64,000 nucleotides of DNA from positions 2,081,351 through 2,145,350 of the forward strand of contig NZ_HG315671.1 of the NCBI RefSeq assembly GCF_000723205.1, written 5' to 3'. Made by a program: the position numbers and the translations under genes. This stretch comes from Formosa agariphila KMM 3901 (lineage in GTDB: Bacteria; Bacteroidota; Bacteroidia; Flavobacteriales; Flavobacteriaceae). Positions within the stretch are counted from its first letter, which is position 1. Each line of letters opens with the position of its first letter. The notes beneath the pieces are model-generated. The model ran no database searches. It worked only from the letters and a program-made list of their open reading frames with translations, and was not told the origin of the DNA. This document shows, in pieces, positions 25,558 to 34,129 of this stretch.

Positions 25558-28362
25558 TTATTGCTTTGGTTTAAACACAACTTGATACGATTTTCCTTCA
25601 TTTAAAACTTCACGCGCCATATCTTGAATGTCTTTTATAGACATCTTGTTTACGATATCTTCAAAATTCTTAGGGTCGTTTAGATTTAAATCATAGCGAT
25701 AGAAACTAGTTAGCAATCGCATATCGTAACTATTTTTATCCTTAGACTGTAAACGTTCCTTTAAGAAATTGGTTCGTGTTTTATTTAAATCGTCTTCCCT
25801 TACGTTTCCATCAGCTATATTTTGTAATTCTGCAGTCACGATATCGACTAACTTATCGGCCAATTCAGGGTTACAATCAAATCTAAAAGACACGTTTAAT
25901 TGCGATTTTGGTTCTCTAGACAAACTTGCATTTGCTCTTGGGCTGTATGCGCCTCCTTCAGATTCTCTTACACTTTCTGTAACACGTAACTGAAGAATAT
26001 CGCCAAGCGCATTGGTATAAATTGCATGCGCTGTTGAATATGGCATTTCTTTTTTATAAGCGATATTTACGGACGCTTTTGGGTCTTCCATAACCAAATA
26101 AATATCTTCTTTAATATGGTCTGATTTCCATTCAGGGCCGTTATCTTTATAGGCTTCTGTGGTATTGTATGTTGGAATACTCGCAATATATTTTTCTAAC
26201 AGTGGCTGTAATTGTTCTGCTTTTAAATCGCCCACAATAAAAAATTCAAAGTCTGAAGCGTCATGAAAACGTGCGTCGTAAATCGATTTTATCTTTTCGA
26301 ATTTAATGTCGGAAACATAGTCTTCTGTAAAAAGACGCGCTTTAGGATTGTTTTCACCATAGACGGTTACAGTTAAACTGTCTTTCATTTTATCTGCTAC
26401 ACTGTTCGATTTTCTAATAAGATAATTATCTAAACTACTTTTTAGAACGGTAAAAGCAGACGCTTCGAAACGTGGATTTACAAAATTTAAGTATACCATT
26501 TGTAACATGGTTTCTACATCTTTGGTATTAGATGCTCCTGAAAGACTTTCATTAATAGCTCCTAAACCAATAGATACATTTGCTGTTTTTCCTGCCAATA
26601 CTTTTCTTAAGTCTGTAGCATTAAAATCGCCTAAACCTGATTTCTGGGCTAAACTCGATACAAAATTTGCAGAGGGTAAATCTTCTGTATTCAATAATGA
26701 CGTTCCACCGTAGCTGTAAGCATTTAAAGCGACTTTATCTTTCTCTTTATCGACAAATTTATGATGTACTTTAATGCCATTACTTAAGATATACGTTGTA
26801 GCATTTAGTTCGTTATTAACGGTCGTTTCTACAATTTCACCAGGCACAAAATTAATCCCTGATACTAAGGTTTTTCCTGCCATGGCTTCCTGATACGGTT
26901 GAAGTGTTTTATCATTTTCAACAGTACTCATAATATCTAAGGCTTCTGCTTTGGTTAAGTTTGCTTGCCCTTCTACACCTGTAACATTTAAATATCTATT
27001 GTCTTTAGCATACATTGCTTTAAGGGTGGTGTGCAGGTCTTCTGTTGTTATGGTCTTAAATATTTGTTGCACCACTTCGTATTCTTTCTCTAAATCTGAA
27101 ATGGTTTCATTTTCAAGATAATTTTTCTTAATACCATTTATAATACTTTTATGACTGATACTTGCTTTCTTAGCTATTCTGTTTTCGTAAGATGTGTTGT
27201 ATTTCACAATACTTCTATCCAATTCTGATTGCGTAAACCCGAACTTTACACCTTGCTCGACAGCTGTTAACACCTCTTGAAAAGCTTCTTTTTGCATGTT
27301 GGGTTTTGGTAAAATTCCGATACTAAAAGCATTAGATGTTCTAGACATACTCCCATAACTCATTCCTGCTCCTAAAAATGAAGCCTCTGGTTTTTGAGCC
27401 AATTCAGAAATTCTAGCATTTAACATTCCTACCGCCATAGATTGAAGAATTGAACGTTTTAAATCGGCTACAGTTTCTGTCTCTAATGATTTTTTATGAC
27501 GTATTCCGAAGGCAATATTTGCTGTGGATATCTCTGGGTCCATTCCTAAACTATACATCATCTCTTTGTTATCTGGAATATCGACTATAAAGCGTGCTCT
27601 AGGATTGTCGACAGCTGGAATTGTAGAAAATTTTTCAATGATTTTTTGCTCTATAACCTTTGCATCAAAATCACCAATTACGGCAATAGCCTGCAAGTCT
27701 GTTCTATACCAATCGTGATAAAAATCGCGAAGGGCTTTATAATCGAAACTTTCTACTACAGACATTTGTCCGATAGGTAATCTATCTGCATATTTAGAAT
27801 GATTGTAAGTGATAGGCAGAGATTTAGCAAACAAACGCATGCGTCCGTTTTGCCTGGTTCGCCATTCTTCTTTAATCACGCCACGTTCAGCATCTATTTC
27901 GTCATCGGTTAACAATAAATAATTAGACCAATCACTTAACACCGTTAAGCAGGTATCTACCAAAGCCTCTTTGGTTGGAATGTTATTCATATTATAGACC
28001 GTTTCGTCGAAAGACGTATATGCGTTTATATCTTTTCCGAAAACGGCACCATGGCCTTGCAGTGTATTTAGCATGCTTTTTCCTGGGAAATTTTGCGTCC
28101 CATTAAAGGCCATGTGTTCTAAAAAATGCGCCAAACCTTGCTGGTCTTCGTTTTCTAAAACAGAGCCTACATTTTGAATAATGTAATAACTTGCCGCATC
28201 TTTAACAACGTCTGTACTTTTTATATAGTAAGTTAGTCCGTTAGGTAGCACACCTTTTATTACGCTTTGGTCTGTAGCTATAGGTTGTTTTAAATCTATA
28301 TTCTGACCCATCGCGAAGTAGCTTAGAGATAGCAGCGTTAAAAATGAAAAAAAATGTTTCAT
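25558..28362 (-). CDS. M16 (insulinase/pitrilysin-family) zinc metallopeptidase
   Basis: 934 residues with a signal peptide (about 1-19). The N-terminal domain has the inverted zinc motif 'HFLEH' (His79, Glu82, His83) and the third ligand Glu159 in 'DAERGVIKEEW', at the standard x75 distance. Three further M16-like domains follow, as in the single-chain, roughly 900-residue form. These enzymes enclose and cut unfolded or small polypeptides and do not attack large folded proteins. In Pectobacterium a periplasmic M16 enzyme (FusC) degrades imported ferredoxin. Being in an operon with SusC/SusD and thiol reductases fits a role in digesting an imported polypeptide. The hairpins at 28432-28530 lie between it and the TlpA genes. 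Confidence 0.93.
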   Translation of the reverse strand: MKHFFSFLTLLSLSYFAMGQNIDLKQPIATDQSVIKGVLPNGLTYYIKSTDVVKDAASYYIIQNVGSVLENEDQQGLAHFLEHMAFNGTQNFPGKSMLNTLQGHGAVFGKDINAYTSFDETVYNMNNIPTKEALVDTCLTVLSDWSNYLLLTDDEIDAERGVIKEEWRTRQNGRMRLFAKSLPITYNHSKYADRLPIGQMSVVESFDYKALRDFYHDWYRTDLQAIAVIGDFDAKVIEQKIIEKFSTIPAVDNPRARFIVDIPDNKEMMYSLGMDPEISTANIAFGIRHKKSLETETVADLKRSILQSMAVGMLNARISELAQKPEASFLGAGMSYGSMSRTSNAFSIGILPKPNMQKEAFQEVLTAVEQGVKFGFTQSELDRSIVKYNTSYENRIAKKASISHKSIINGIKKNYLENETISDLEKEYEVVQQIFKTITTEDLHTTLKAMYAKDNRYLNVTGVEGQANLTKAEALDIMSTVENDKTLQPYQEAMAGKTLVSGINFVPGEIVETTVNNELNATTYILSNGIKVHHKFVDKEKDKVALNAYSYGGTSLLNTEDLPSANFVSSLAQKSGLGDFNATDLRKVLAGKTANVSIGLGAINESLSGASNTKDVETMLQMVYLNFVNPRFEASAFTVLKSSLDNYLIRKSNSVADKMKDSLTVTVYGENNPKARLFTEDYVSDIKFEKIKSIYDARFHDASDFEFFIVGDLKAEQLQPLLEKYIASIPTYNTTEAYKDNGPEWKSDHIKEDIYLVMEDPKASVNIAYKKEMPYSTAHAIYTNALGDILQLRVTESVRESEGGAYSPRANASLSREPKSQLNVSFRFDCNPELADKLVDIVTAELQNIADGNVREDDLNKTRTNFLKERLQSKDKNSYDMRLLTSFYRYDLNLNDPKNFEDIVNKMSIKDIQDMAREVLNEGKSYQVVFKPKQ

Positions 28363-28431
28363 GAATTGTATTTTTTAAAAATTAAGGAGATAATTCTTTT
28401 TGAAAAAAAGTGATGACTTTAAACTAATTTA

Positions 28432-28530
28432 AAAGGGTTACTTTTTCAAATAACCCTTTAAACCTTTCCTAGACATTGACTATGACTAATTCAATTGTTT
28501 TTAAGAAAACAAAATTGCTAGGAAAGGTTT
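28432..28530 (-). other. Double hairpin between the TlpA and M16 genes
   Basis: Two adjacent inverted repeats lie in the 217-base gap. The first is a 13-bp perfect one (28460-28472 with 28518-28530) around a 45-base loop that can itself pair. The second is a 9-bp hairpin (28432-28440 with 28451-28459) with a ten-base loop. The second directly abuts the first. The T content after the last stem on the minus strand is modest, so this may be a partial terminator or a processing/stability element that sets the ratio of TlpA to peptidase. A promoter for the M16 gene was not recognised. Confidence 0.5.
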
Positions 28531-28579
28531 AGTTTTAATATGCTTTTAGTTGATTTAGTAATTATTACACAGCTTAGAA

Positions 28580-29953
28580 TTAAATACCCTGCTCATTAAA
28601 TAATGAGATTAATTTAGGGTCTGATGGTCTTGGCGCATTGGCATTAACAATGTTTCCTGAAGGATCTAATAAAATGAATTTAGGAATACCATTAATAACA
28701 TAATCTTTAATAAACTTCGACTGAAAATCGTTGTCTGCAAACAATTGCACACCTCCAAGTTCTTTATCATTAATCATCTTCTTCCATTTCTCGAAGTCTT
28801 TTTGTTTATCTACAGAAATACTTACAAACTCAATGTTTTTATCGTGGTATTGCTGTTCTGTTTCTTTTAGAGCTGGAATTTCACGAATACAAGGTCCGCA
28901 CCAAGTTGCCCAAACATCGATATAAACATACTTGCCTTTTAAATCGTCTAAAGAAGTTGTTCCTCCAGCATAGTTTACATAATTCTCGAATTTAGGAGAA
29001 GGGTTTCCATCTTGAACCTTTTTTAAGTTTTCATAAAAGCCTTTAAGTGTTTCATTCTGCTCTTCGTCTGTAGAAGCAGCCATAAAAAGGTTGTAATATT
29101 CATCAAGATGTTTTGTTCTAGTTATTCCTGCTACGGTAGATCCTAACAAATCGTTTTTTATGGTCTGATTTTTGGCTGTAGAGAAGGCTTTTAAATCGGC
29201 AATATCTTTAGAAATGTTTTCAGTAGTTTTAATTTCAGCCGCTTTACTTCTATAATGCTTACCCACTAATGCTTTATAAGCTCTAGAGTCGATATAATCT
29301 TCTTCGCTATTATAATCGATAAGGTCTAATTCTGATAAGAAATCTGGAGACACTTTAAAATCTTTTTTCTTAGCATAGCGTGCGTGAGCGTATTCATAAT
29401 TACCTAATTTATTAAGATAAGTGTATTTAATATCTTTTTGCTGCGCTAACCTAAAGGGTTCAGAAAGACCTTCGGTATTATCCAAGAGTTCGTTAAGAGC
29501 AGTAACTATTGTAGTGGTTTTGTCTTTAAAAGCATCTTCTTCTAAAATATAGATATTTTCTGTCCCTTCTAGTTCTTTTGTTTTTTTACTTCTAGCTCTA
29601 AGGAAATTATTCTCTTCAGCACCAGTTCCTGTAATAACAACTGTACTATCTAAAGCTTTTGAGTCTGCATTAAGTATTAAATTGTAACCATTTTCTAAAT
29701 GAATATTGGTACGCATTTTATTATAAATTAATTGATACAACCCTTTATCTCCTCTAATGGTATCTTTAAAAGTTCCATCGCTAGAAACCTGTAACGTATC
29801 TAAAAATGCACGATCATTAAAACTTATTAAAATTATTTTGTCATCAGTATTGTTTGAGAACTGTCCTGAGACAAGTGCATAATCGGCAGGAGCCTTTTTG
29901 CTACATGAAAATGCTAGCATAGCGATTCCCATTATAAATAAATGTTTTTTCAT
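28580..29953 (-). CDS. TlpA-type thiol-disulfide lipoprotein, copy 3
   Basis: 457 residues from ATG 29953; a longer reading from 29980 adds nine residues. The chosen start gives the same length, the same lipobox Cys17 (AFSC) and the same CGPC position (352-355) as the two upstream paralogues. An N-terminal DUF4369-like beta domain (about 25-130) and a helical linker (about 135-300) precede the thioredoxin domain with 'WATWCGPC' and the cis-Pro loop 'NGIPKF'. It is the most divergent of the three. Anchored in a membrane facing the periplasm, it should reduce disulfides using DsbD electrons. The target is unknown, but the M16 peptidase gene is next. Confidence 0.9.
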   Translation of the reverse strand: MKKHLFIMGIAMLAFSCSKKAPADYALVSGQFSNNTDDKIILISFNDRAFLDTLQVSSDGTFKDTIRGDKGLYQLIYNKMRTNIHLENGYNLILNADSKALDSTVVITGTGAEENNFLRARSKKTKELEGTENIYILEEDAFKDKTTTIVTALNELLDNTEGLSEPFRLAQQKDIKYTYLNKLGNYEYAHARYAKKKDFKVSPDFLSELDLIDYNSEEDYIDSRAYKALVGKHYRSKAAEIKTTENISKDIADLKAFSTAKNQTIKNDLLGSTVAGITRTKHLDEYYNLFMAASTDEEQNETLKGFYENLKKVQDGNPSPKFENYVNYAGGTTSLDDLKGKYVYIDVWATWCGPCIREIPALKETEQQYHDKNIEFVSISVDKQKDFEKWKKMINDKELGGVQLFADNDFQSKFIKDYVINGIPKFILLDPSGNIVNANAPRPSDPKLISLFNEQGI

Positions 29954-29982
29954 ACGATTTGTTTTTATATTTAAAGGCATAC

Positions 29983-31356
29983 TTAAATACCCAATTCATT
30001 AAATAAGGTTATTAATTCGTCATTTGATGGCCTAGGTGCATTCCACGACACAATATTGCCATCTGGGTCTATTAAAATAAACCTTGGTATACTATTAATT
30101 TTATAAGCTACAATAAAGTCGGTACTCCAATCTTTATCTGCTAGTAACTGAACACCGCCTAATGCTTTATCAGCTATCATTTTACTCCATGCTTCGCGCT
30201 TATCTTGAGTGTCAATAGAAATACTTACAAATTCTATATTCTTGTTATGATATTGTTTTTCAATTTTTTTAAGCGCTGGTACTTCTGCTAAACACGGTCC
30301 ACACCAAGTAGCCCACACATCTATATACACATACTTTCCTTTAAAATCGATTAAAGAATTTGTACCTCCTGCATTATTAACATAATCTGTAAAAACTGGA
30401 GAAGGCTCTCCTTTAGACAGTTTTTTTAACGCTGTATATTTTTCTGTAAAACTTGTATTATTCGCTTCTGATGTAGACGCTGCTATAAATGTATTATAAT
30501 ATGTATCTATATTATCTGTATAAGCTATATCGTACTTTGCTGCCGAGTTTAATAGACTATTTTTTATATAATCGTCAGGGATTGCTTCAAAGATTTTAAG
30601 CTTTGCTAAGTATTTATCGATACCTTCTTGTTCTGCTAACTCGTCTGCTTTACGCACAAAATACTCTTTAACTAAATCGTCGTAAGAACCTCTGCGCTTA
30701 AAAGCTTGTTCGTCTAAAAAATCGACCGACTCAAATTGCTTCATAAAATTATCTGAAACTTTAAAATCTGGTTGATTGGTATATCTTCGATGTAAACTTT
30801 CGTATTTTATAAGTGCTAAATAATGTGAATAATATAACTCCTTACGTTCAACTTCTGCGAACTCTTTAGGTAGTCCTGTAAAGCTTTCTAAGTATTTAGT
30901 ATTAGCTTCAAATATTGTTTGTTGTTTGTCACTAAAATCAGTTTCATTTAATGAATTATATTCAGCATAAACACCTCTTAGGTTATTGTTATGTTCATAT
31001 TCGGTTAAAAGATAATTAGAGGCATCAGGATTGGTACCCGTTATTTTAGCTGTTGTTTTAAATTTATTTATAGTTGCCGTTAAATTATATGTACCTCCAG
31101 TTTCAAAATACAGATATGCCGTGTTTCTACCATCGGTAAAGGTGTAACGTCCGGTTCCAGAATATATGGTATCACAAGTAAAGGAGCCATCTTCTGCTAA
31201 TGCAATAGGCATTCGTAAACCTTGTCCTGAAAGTCTAAATTTTTCTGATGTGGTATTGGAAATAGTCCCTGTAAGTAAAATATAATCTTTACTAGGAGTT
31301 GTTTTGCACGATGCTAAACTTAGCATTGAAAGCAATAAGATAAGGATTCTGTTCAT
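29983..31356 (-). CDS. TlpA-type thiol-disulfide lipoprotein, copy 2
   Basis: 457 residues, lipobox Cys17 (LASC). N-terminal DUF4369-like domain ('ILLTGTISNTTSEKFRLSG'), helical middle region, then a C-terminal thioredoxin fold with 'WATWCGPC' at residues 348-355 and cis-Pro 'NSIPRF'. Only 28 bases follow copy 1, and the next copy starts 29 bases on. It is closer in sequence to copy 1 than to copy 3 (for example 'CLAEVPALKK' is shared). The N-terminal half differs more than the redox half, which suggests separate targets or partners with one chemistry. Confidence 0.9.
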   Translation of the reverse strand: MNRILILLLSMLSLASCKTTPSKDYILLTGTISNTTSEKFRLSGQGLRMPIALAEDGSFTCDTIYSGTGRYTFTDGRNTAYLYFETGGTYNLTATINKFKTTAKITGTNPDASNYLLTEYEHNNNLRGVYAEYNSLNETDFSDKQQTIFEANTKYLESFTGLPKEFAEVERKELYYSHYLALIKYESLHRRYTNQPDFKVSDNFMKQFESVDFLDEQAFKRRGSYDDLVKEYFVRKADELAEQEGIDKYLAKLKIFEAIPDDYIKNSLLNSAAKYDIAYTDNIDTYYNTFIAASTSEANNTSFTEKYTALKKLSKGEPSPVFTDYVNNAGGTNSLIDFKGKYVYIDVWATWCGPCLAEVPALKKIEKQYHNKNIEFVSISIDTQDKREAWSKMIADKALGGVQLLADKDWSTDFIVAYKINSIPRFILIDPDGNIVSWNAPRPSNDELITLFNELGI

Positions 31357-31384
31357 GATACTTTTTAAATTAATAATGCGTTAA

Positions 31385-32758
31385 TTAAATTCCTAATTCT
31401 TTAAAAAGTTCGATTAATTTTGAGTCCGATGGTCGAGGCGCATTAGCACTTACAATGTTTCCTGATGGATCAATTAAAATAAAACGAGGGATTCCGTTAA
31501 TCTCGTAAGCAGCTACAAAATCGCTTTTCCAGTTTTTATCTGCAAGTAATTGCACTCCAGAAAGCTCCTTATCTGTAACCATTTTTTTCCAAGCATCGTA
31601 TTTGTTTTCTACATCAATAGAGATACTTACAAATTCTATGTTTTTATTATGATATTGCTTTTCAACTTTTTTAAGAGCAGGCACTTCCGCTAAACACGGA
31701 CCACACCAAGTTGCCCAAACATCTATGTATACATATTTACCTTTAAAATCGCTTAAAGAAGTTGTTCCACCTGCATGATTTTCGTATGCTGTGAAGACTG
31801 GAGATGGTTGACCTTTAGAAAGCTTTTTTAGATTTTCGTATTTTTCTGTAATACTTTCATCATTACTTTTAGACGTGGACACAGATATATATGTGTTATA
31901 ATATTCGTCTAGATTGTTGGTATATGTAATTCCACTAGAAGCAGCCGACATTAATAAATCATTTTTTATATAGTCGTTAGGAATTGCTCCATATACGTTA
32001 AGTTTAGCTAAATGTTGGTCGACCCCTTCGTTTTTAATTAATTCATCTGCCTTTCTGTTAAAATGCTCTTTTACTAATTTATTGTATGACGATCTAAGTT
32101 TATAAGCATCTTCATTAAGGTAATCTATACCTTCTAGTTCTTTAAGAAAATCGGGCGAAACTTTAAAATCGGGTTGCTTTGTGTATCTTTGGTGTAAACT
32201 TTCGTATTTAATTAAAGTTAATAAGTGGTAGTAGTTTAACTCTTCACGTTCAGCTTCTAAAAATTCTTTCGGGACATTAGGAAAACTATCTAGATAATTA
32301 AGAAGTTGCTCTTTAACAGCTGTTTCTTTAGCAATAAAATCGGATTCGTTTAATGAATTAAATTCGGCATAATCGCCTCTAACTTTAATGATGTTATCAA
32401 TTTTAGTCATTAAATAATTTGAAGCATCAGGATCTGTTCCTGTTAATTTTACTGTGTTTCTAAAATCTTTACCATCTGCTGTTAAGTTATATTCACCGCC
32501 ATTAGTTAAATACAAATCTGCTCGCGTTCTAGGATTAAAAAAGATGTATTTCCCTGTTCCGGTCTTAATTGTATCTAAAAAGGTGCCATCTTCTGCTATT
32601 TCAATCGTGGTTGAACCGCCCTTACCACCTAGCCTAAATTCTTTTGATGGCGGATTAGAAATGGTTCCAGAAAGCAAGATATAATCTTTGGTTTCTTTTT
32701 TTTCTTCGCAAGACGTTAAAAACAAGGTCGATAGAAGTATAATAACAATTTTTTTCAT
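31385..32758 (-). CDS. TlpA-type thiol-disulfide lipoprotein, copy 1
   Basis: 457 residues, lipobox Cys17 (LTSC). Same plan as its two downstream paralogues: an N-terminal beta domain with 'ILLSGTISNPPSKEFRLGG', a helical region of about 160 residues, then a thioredoxin domain with CGPC at 352-355 and the cis-Pro loop 'NGIPRF'. TlpA/ResA-type proteins reduce specific periplasmic disulfides or donate thiols to metalloprotein assembly. A terminator at 32871-32899 lies upstream of it, so this trio and the genes after it may rely on read-through or their own promoter. No clear promoter was found. Confidence 0.9.
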   Translation of the reverse strand: MKKIVIILLSTLFLTSCEEKKETKDYILLSGTISNPPSKEFRLGGKGGSTTIEIAEDGTFLDTIKTGTGKYIFFNPRTRADLYLTNGGEYNLTADGKDFRNTVKLTGTDPDASNYLMTKIDNIIKVRGDYAEFNSLNESDFIAKETAVKEQLLNYLDSFPNVPKEFLEAEREELNYYHLLTLIKYESLHQRYTKQPDFKVSPDFLKELEGIDYLNEDAYKLRSSYNKLVKEHFNRKADELIKNEGVDQHLAKLNVYGAIPNDYIKNDLLMSAASSGITYTNNLDEYYNTYISVSTSKSNDESITEKYENLKKLSKGQPSPVFTAYENHAGGTTSLSDFKGKYVYIDVWATWCGPCLAEVPALKKVEKQYHNKNIEFVSISIDVENKYDAWKKMVTDKELSGVQLLADKNWKSDFVAAYEINGIPRFILIDPSGNIVSANAPRPSDSKLIELFKELGI

Positions 32759-32870
32759 GTATAAAGTTTTAGTTCAGGTAGTATACAAGTATCCTTTATC
32801 AAGATGATTTACAATCATTTGACAGATGTGATACACTACATAAAAGTTTTAATAAATTAAAGTGGACTTA

Positions 32871-32899
32871 AAAAAACGGGAAAACGAGTTCCCGTTTTT
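32871..32899 (-). terminator. Intrinsic terminator after the DUF4465 gene
   Basis: An 11-bp stem (32872-32882 with 32889-32899) with a six-base loop. On the minus strand the 3' arm ends in a run of six T. It lies 25 bases after the DUF4465 stop codon, between the SusC/SusD/DUF4465 and TlpA parts of the island. It probably reduces but may not abolish transcription into the TlpA genes. Confidence 0.75.
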
Positions 32900-32923
32900 C
32901 TTAAGTAAATAACTATATGTATT

Positions 32924-34114
32924 TTATTGAAGTCGGATACCGTCTAAACAAAAAGTAGGTGCATACACCATACTACCGTCTGGGTTAACATAAGAAGAAG
33001 ACATCTTGAATAACACTTTATCAACTGCGCCGAATGATGATAAATCGACTCTTCTCCAATCGGTTACTGTATATGTGTAAGCCGGATTTGCTGGATCTAC
33101 ACCTTCTAATAAAGCTAAATAAACATCTGTAGTACCAACACTCGTACCGTTAAGAAAACCTTCAATGGTAAGGGTTATATCTCCAATATTTATTTGATCA
33201 TATGCTTCGTTATAAGCAGCTTGATATACATCGCCATAAGCAGCATCGTACGCCTCTTGATACGCAGCATCATAAGCCGCTTGCTGTTCTTCTTCTGTGC
33301 TACTTGGATTATCGGCAACATATTGATCACGTGCGGCCTCTCCGGCAGCTTCTCCAGCCGCGATTCCAACACTTTCTCCTCCAATTGCCTGCCCAGCTTC
33401 TTCGCCTGCGGCTTCTCCGGCAGCCATTTTTTGAAGCGTTTGATGTGCACTTAATCTCACTGTATTAAGAGTACCATCTACTCCTGGAAGTGTAAAGACT
33501 CCTTTCACAGAATCGTCTGTATTTGCTATATTGGGGTTAGCTACTACATCTCCATTTATATCATACATTTGCGTTTCAGCGTCAATATCGCCAGAATAAA
33601 TAGATCCATAAAGGCTTAAAAGGGCATTATATGATGTATTTGCTACTAATACATGCTCTATAACATTTGGAGTAGGCAATGTAAAATAGGCATCATCATT
33701 ATTTGTATTTCCTACTAAAAAATTTTCTGTTCTATTTACTTCGTCGGTATAAACACTATAAAAAGTTGAATCTATAGAAGTTTGTACCTCTGCTGGGCTA
33801 AGCTCGCTAGCAGGTGCAAATGTAGGTGATAAGCTCCAAGGATAAGAACGAGAATTTTTATTAGATAAAGCAAATCCGCTATAGGTACCATCTGCATTCT
33901 TAGATACATTTACAGTAATTTCACCCGAAACATAACCTTCTGCTTGAAAAGGTGCATCAGGAATAAGAAAAGAAAACCTATCTAAAGTTAATTCGTTAAA
34001 TGTAACATCATTGCCGTACTCTATTTCGTCTATATACCTTTCGGCACAGGAATTAAACACAGTTAAGCCAATTATAGCAGCTGTGATACTTATATATTTT
34101 TTGGTAAATTTCAT
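32924..34114 (-). CDS. DUF4465 surface lipoprotein with a long helical insert
   Basis: 396 residues, lipobox Cys23 (FNSC). The DUF4465 beta-sandwich is recognisable on both sides of an insert: 'TYSGFALSNKNSRS' and 'EHVLVANTSYNALLSLYG' before it, then 'ITLTIEGFLNG', 'VTDWRRVDLSSFGAVDKVLF' and 'APTFCLDGIRL' after it. The insert (about residues 228-306) is a glycine zipper (GxxxG repeats) followed by seven AYxx tetrapeptides. DUF4465 proteins often sit in SusC/SusD-type loci; the ligand is unknown. It ends the SusC-SusD operon segment 15 bases after SusD and should be on the outer membrane surface as an accessory ligand binder. Confidence 0.85.
   Translation of the reverse strand: MKFTKKYISITAAIIGLTVFNSCAERYIDEIEYGNDVTFNELTLDRFSFLIPDAPFQAEGYVSGEITVNVSKNADGTYSGFALSNKNSRSYPWSLSPTFAPASELSPAEVQTSIDSTFYSVYTDEVNRTENFLVGNTNNDDAYFTLPTPNVIEHVLVANTSYNALLSLYGSIYSGDIDAETQMYDINGDVVANPNIANTDDSVKGVFTLPGVDGTLNTVRLSAHQTLQKMAAGEAAGEEAGQAIGGESVGIAAGEAAGEAARDQYVADNPSSTEEEQQAAYDAAYQEAYDAAYGDVYQAAYNEAYDQINIGDITLTIEGFLNGTSVGTTDVYLALLEGVDPANPAYTYTVTDWRRVDLSSFGAVDKVLFKMSSSYVNPDGSMVYAPTFCLDGIRLQ
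33200..33427 (-). repeat. 12-base-period repeat inside the DUF4465 gene
   Basis: On the minus strand this stretch encodes four-residue repeats: first Gly-rich ('AAGEAAGEEAGQAIGG' and 'GIAAGEAAGEAA'), then seven AYxx units ('AYDA', 'AYQE', 'AYDA', 'AYGD', 'VYQA', 'AYNE', 'AYDQ'). The DNA repeats with a 12-base period but has drifted. It keeps several other reading frames open by chance, and those are not genes. Such tracts can expand or contract by slippage in steps of four residues without a frameshift. Confidence 0.7.
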
Positions 34115-34129
34115 ATTTTCTAAATTAAA

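Noticed and set aside
33190-33468. Three further long frames within the DUF4465 gene
   Set aside because: They arise because the 12-base repeat keeps several frames open; the encoded proteins are basic, His/Leu/Ile-rich and unlike known families, while the minus-strand DUF4465 frame is clearly real.
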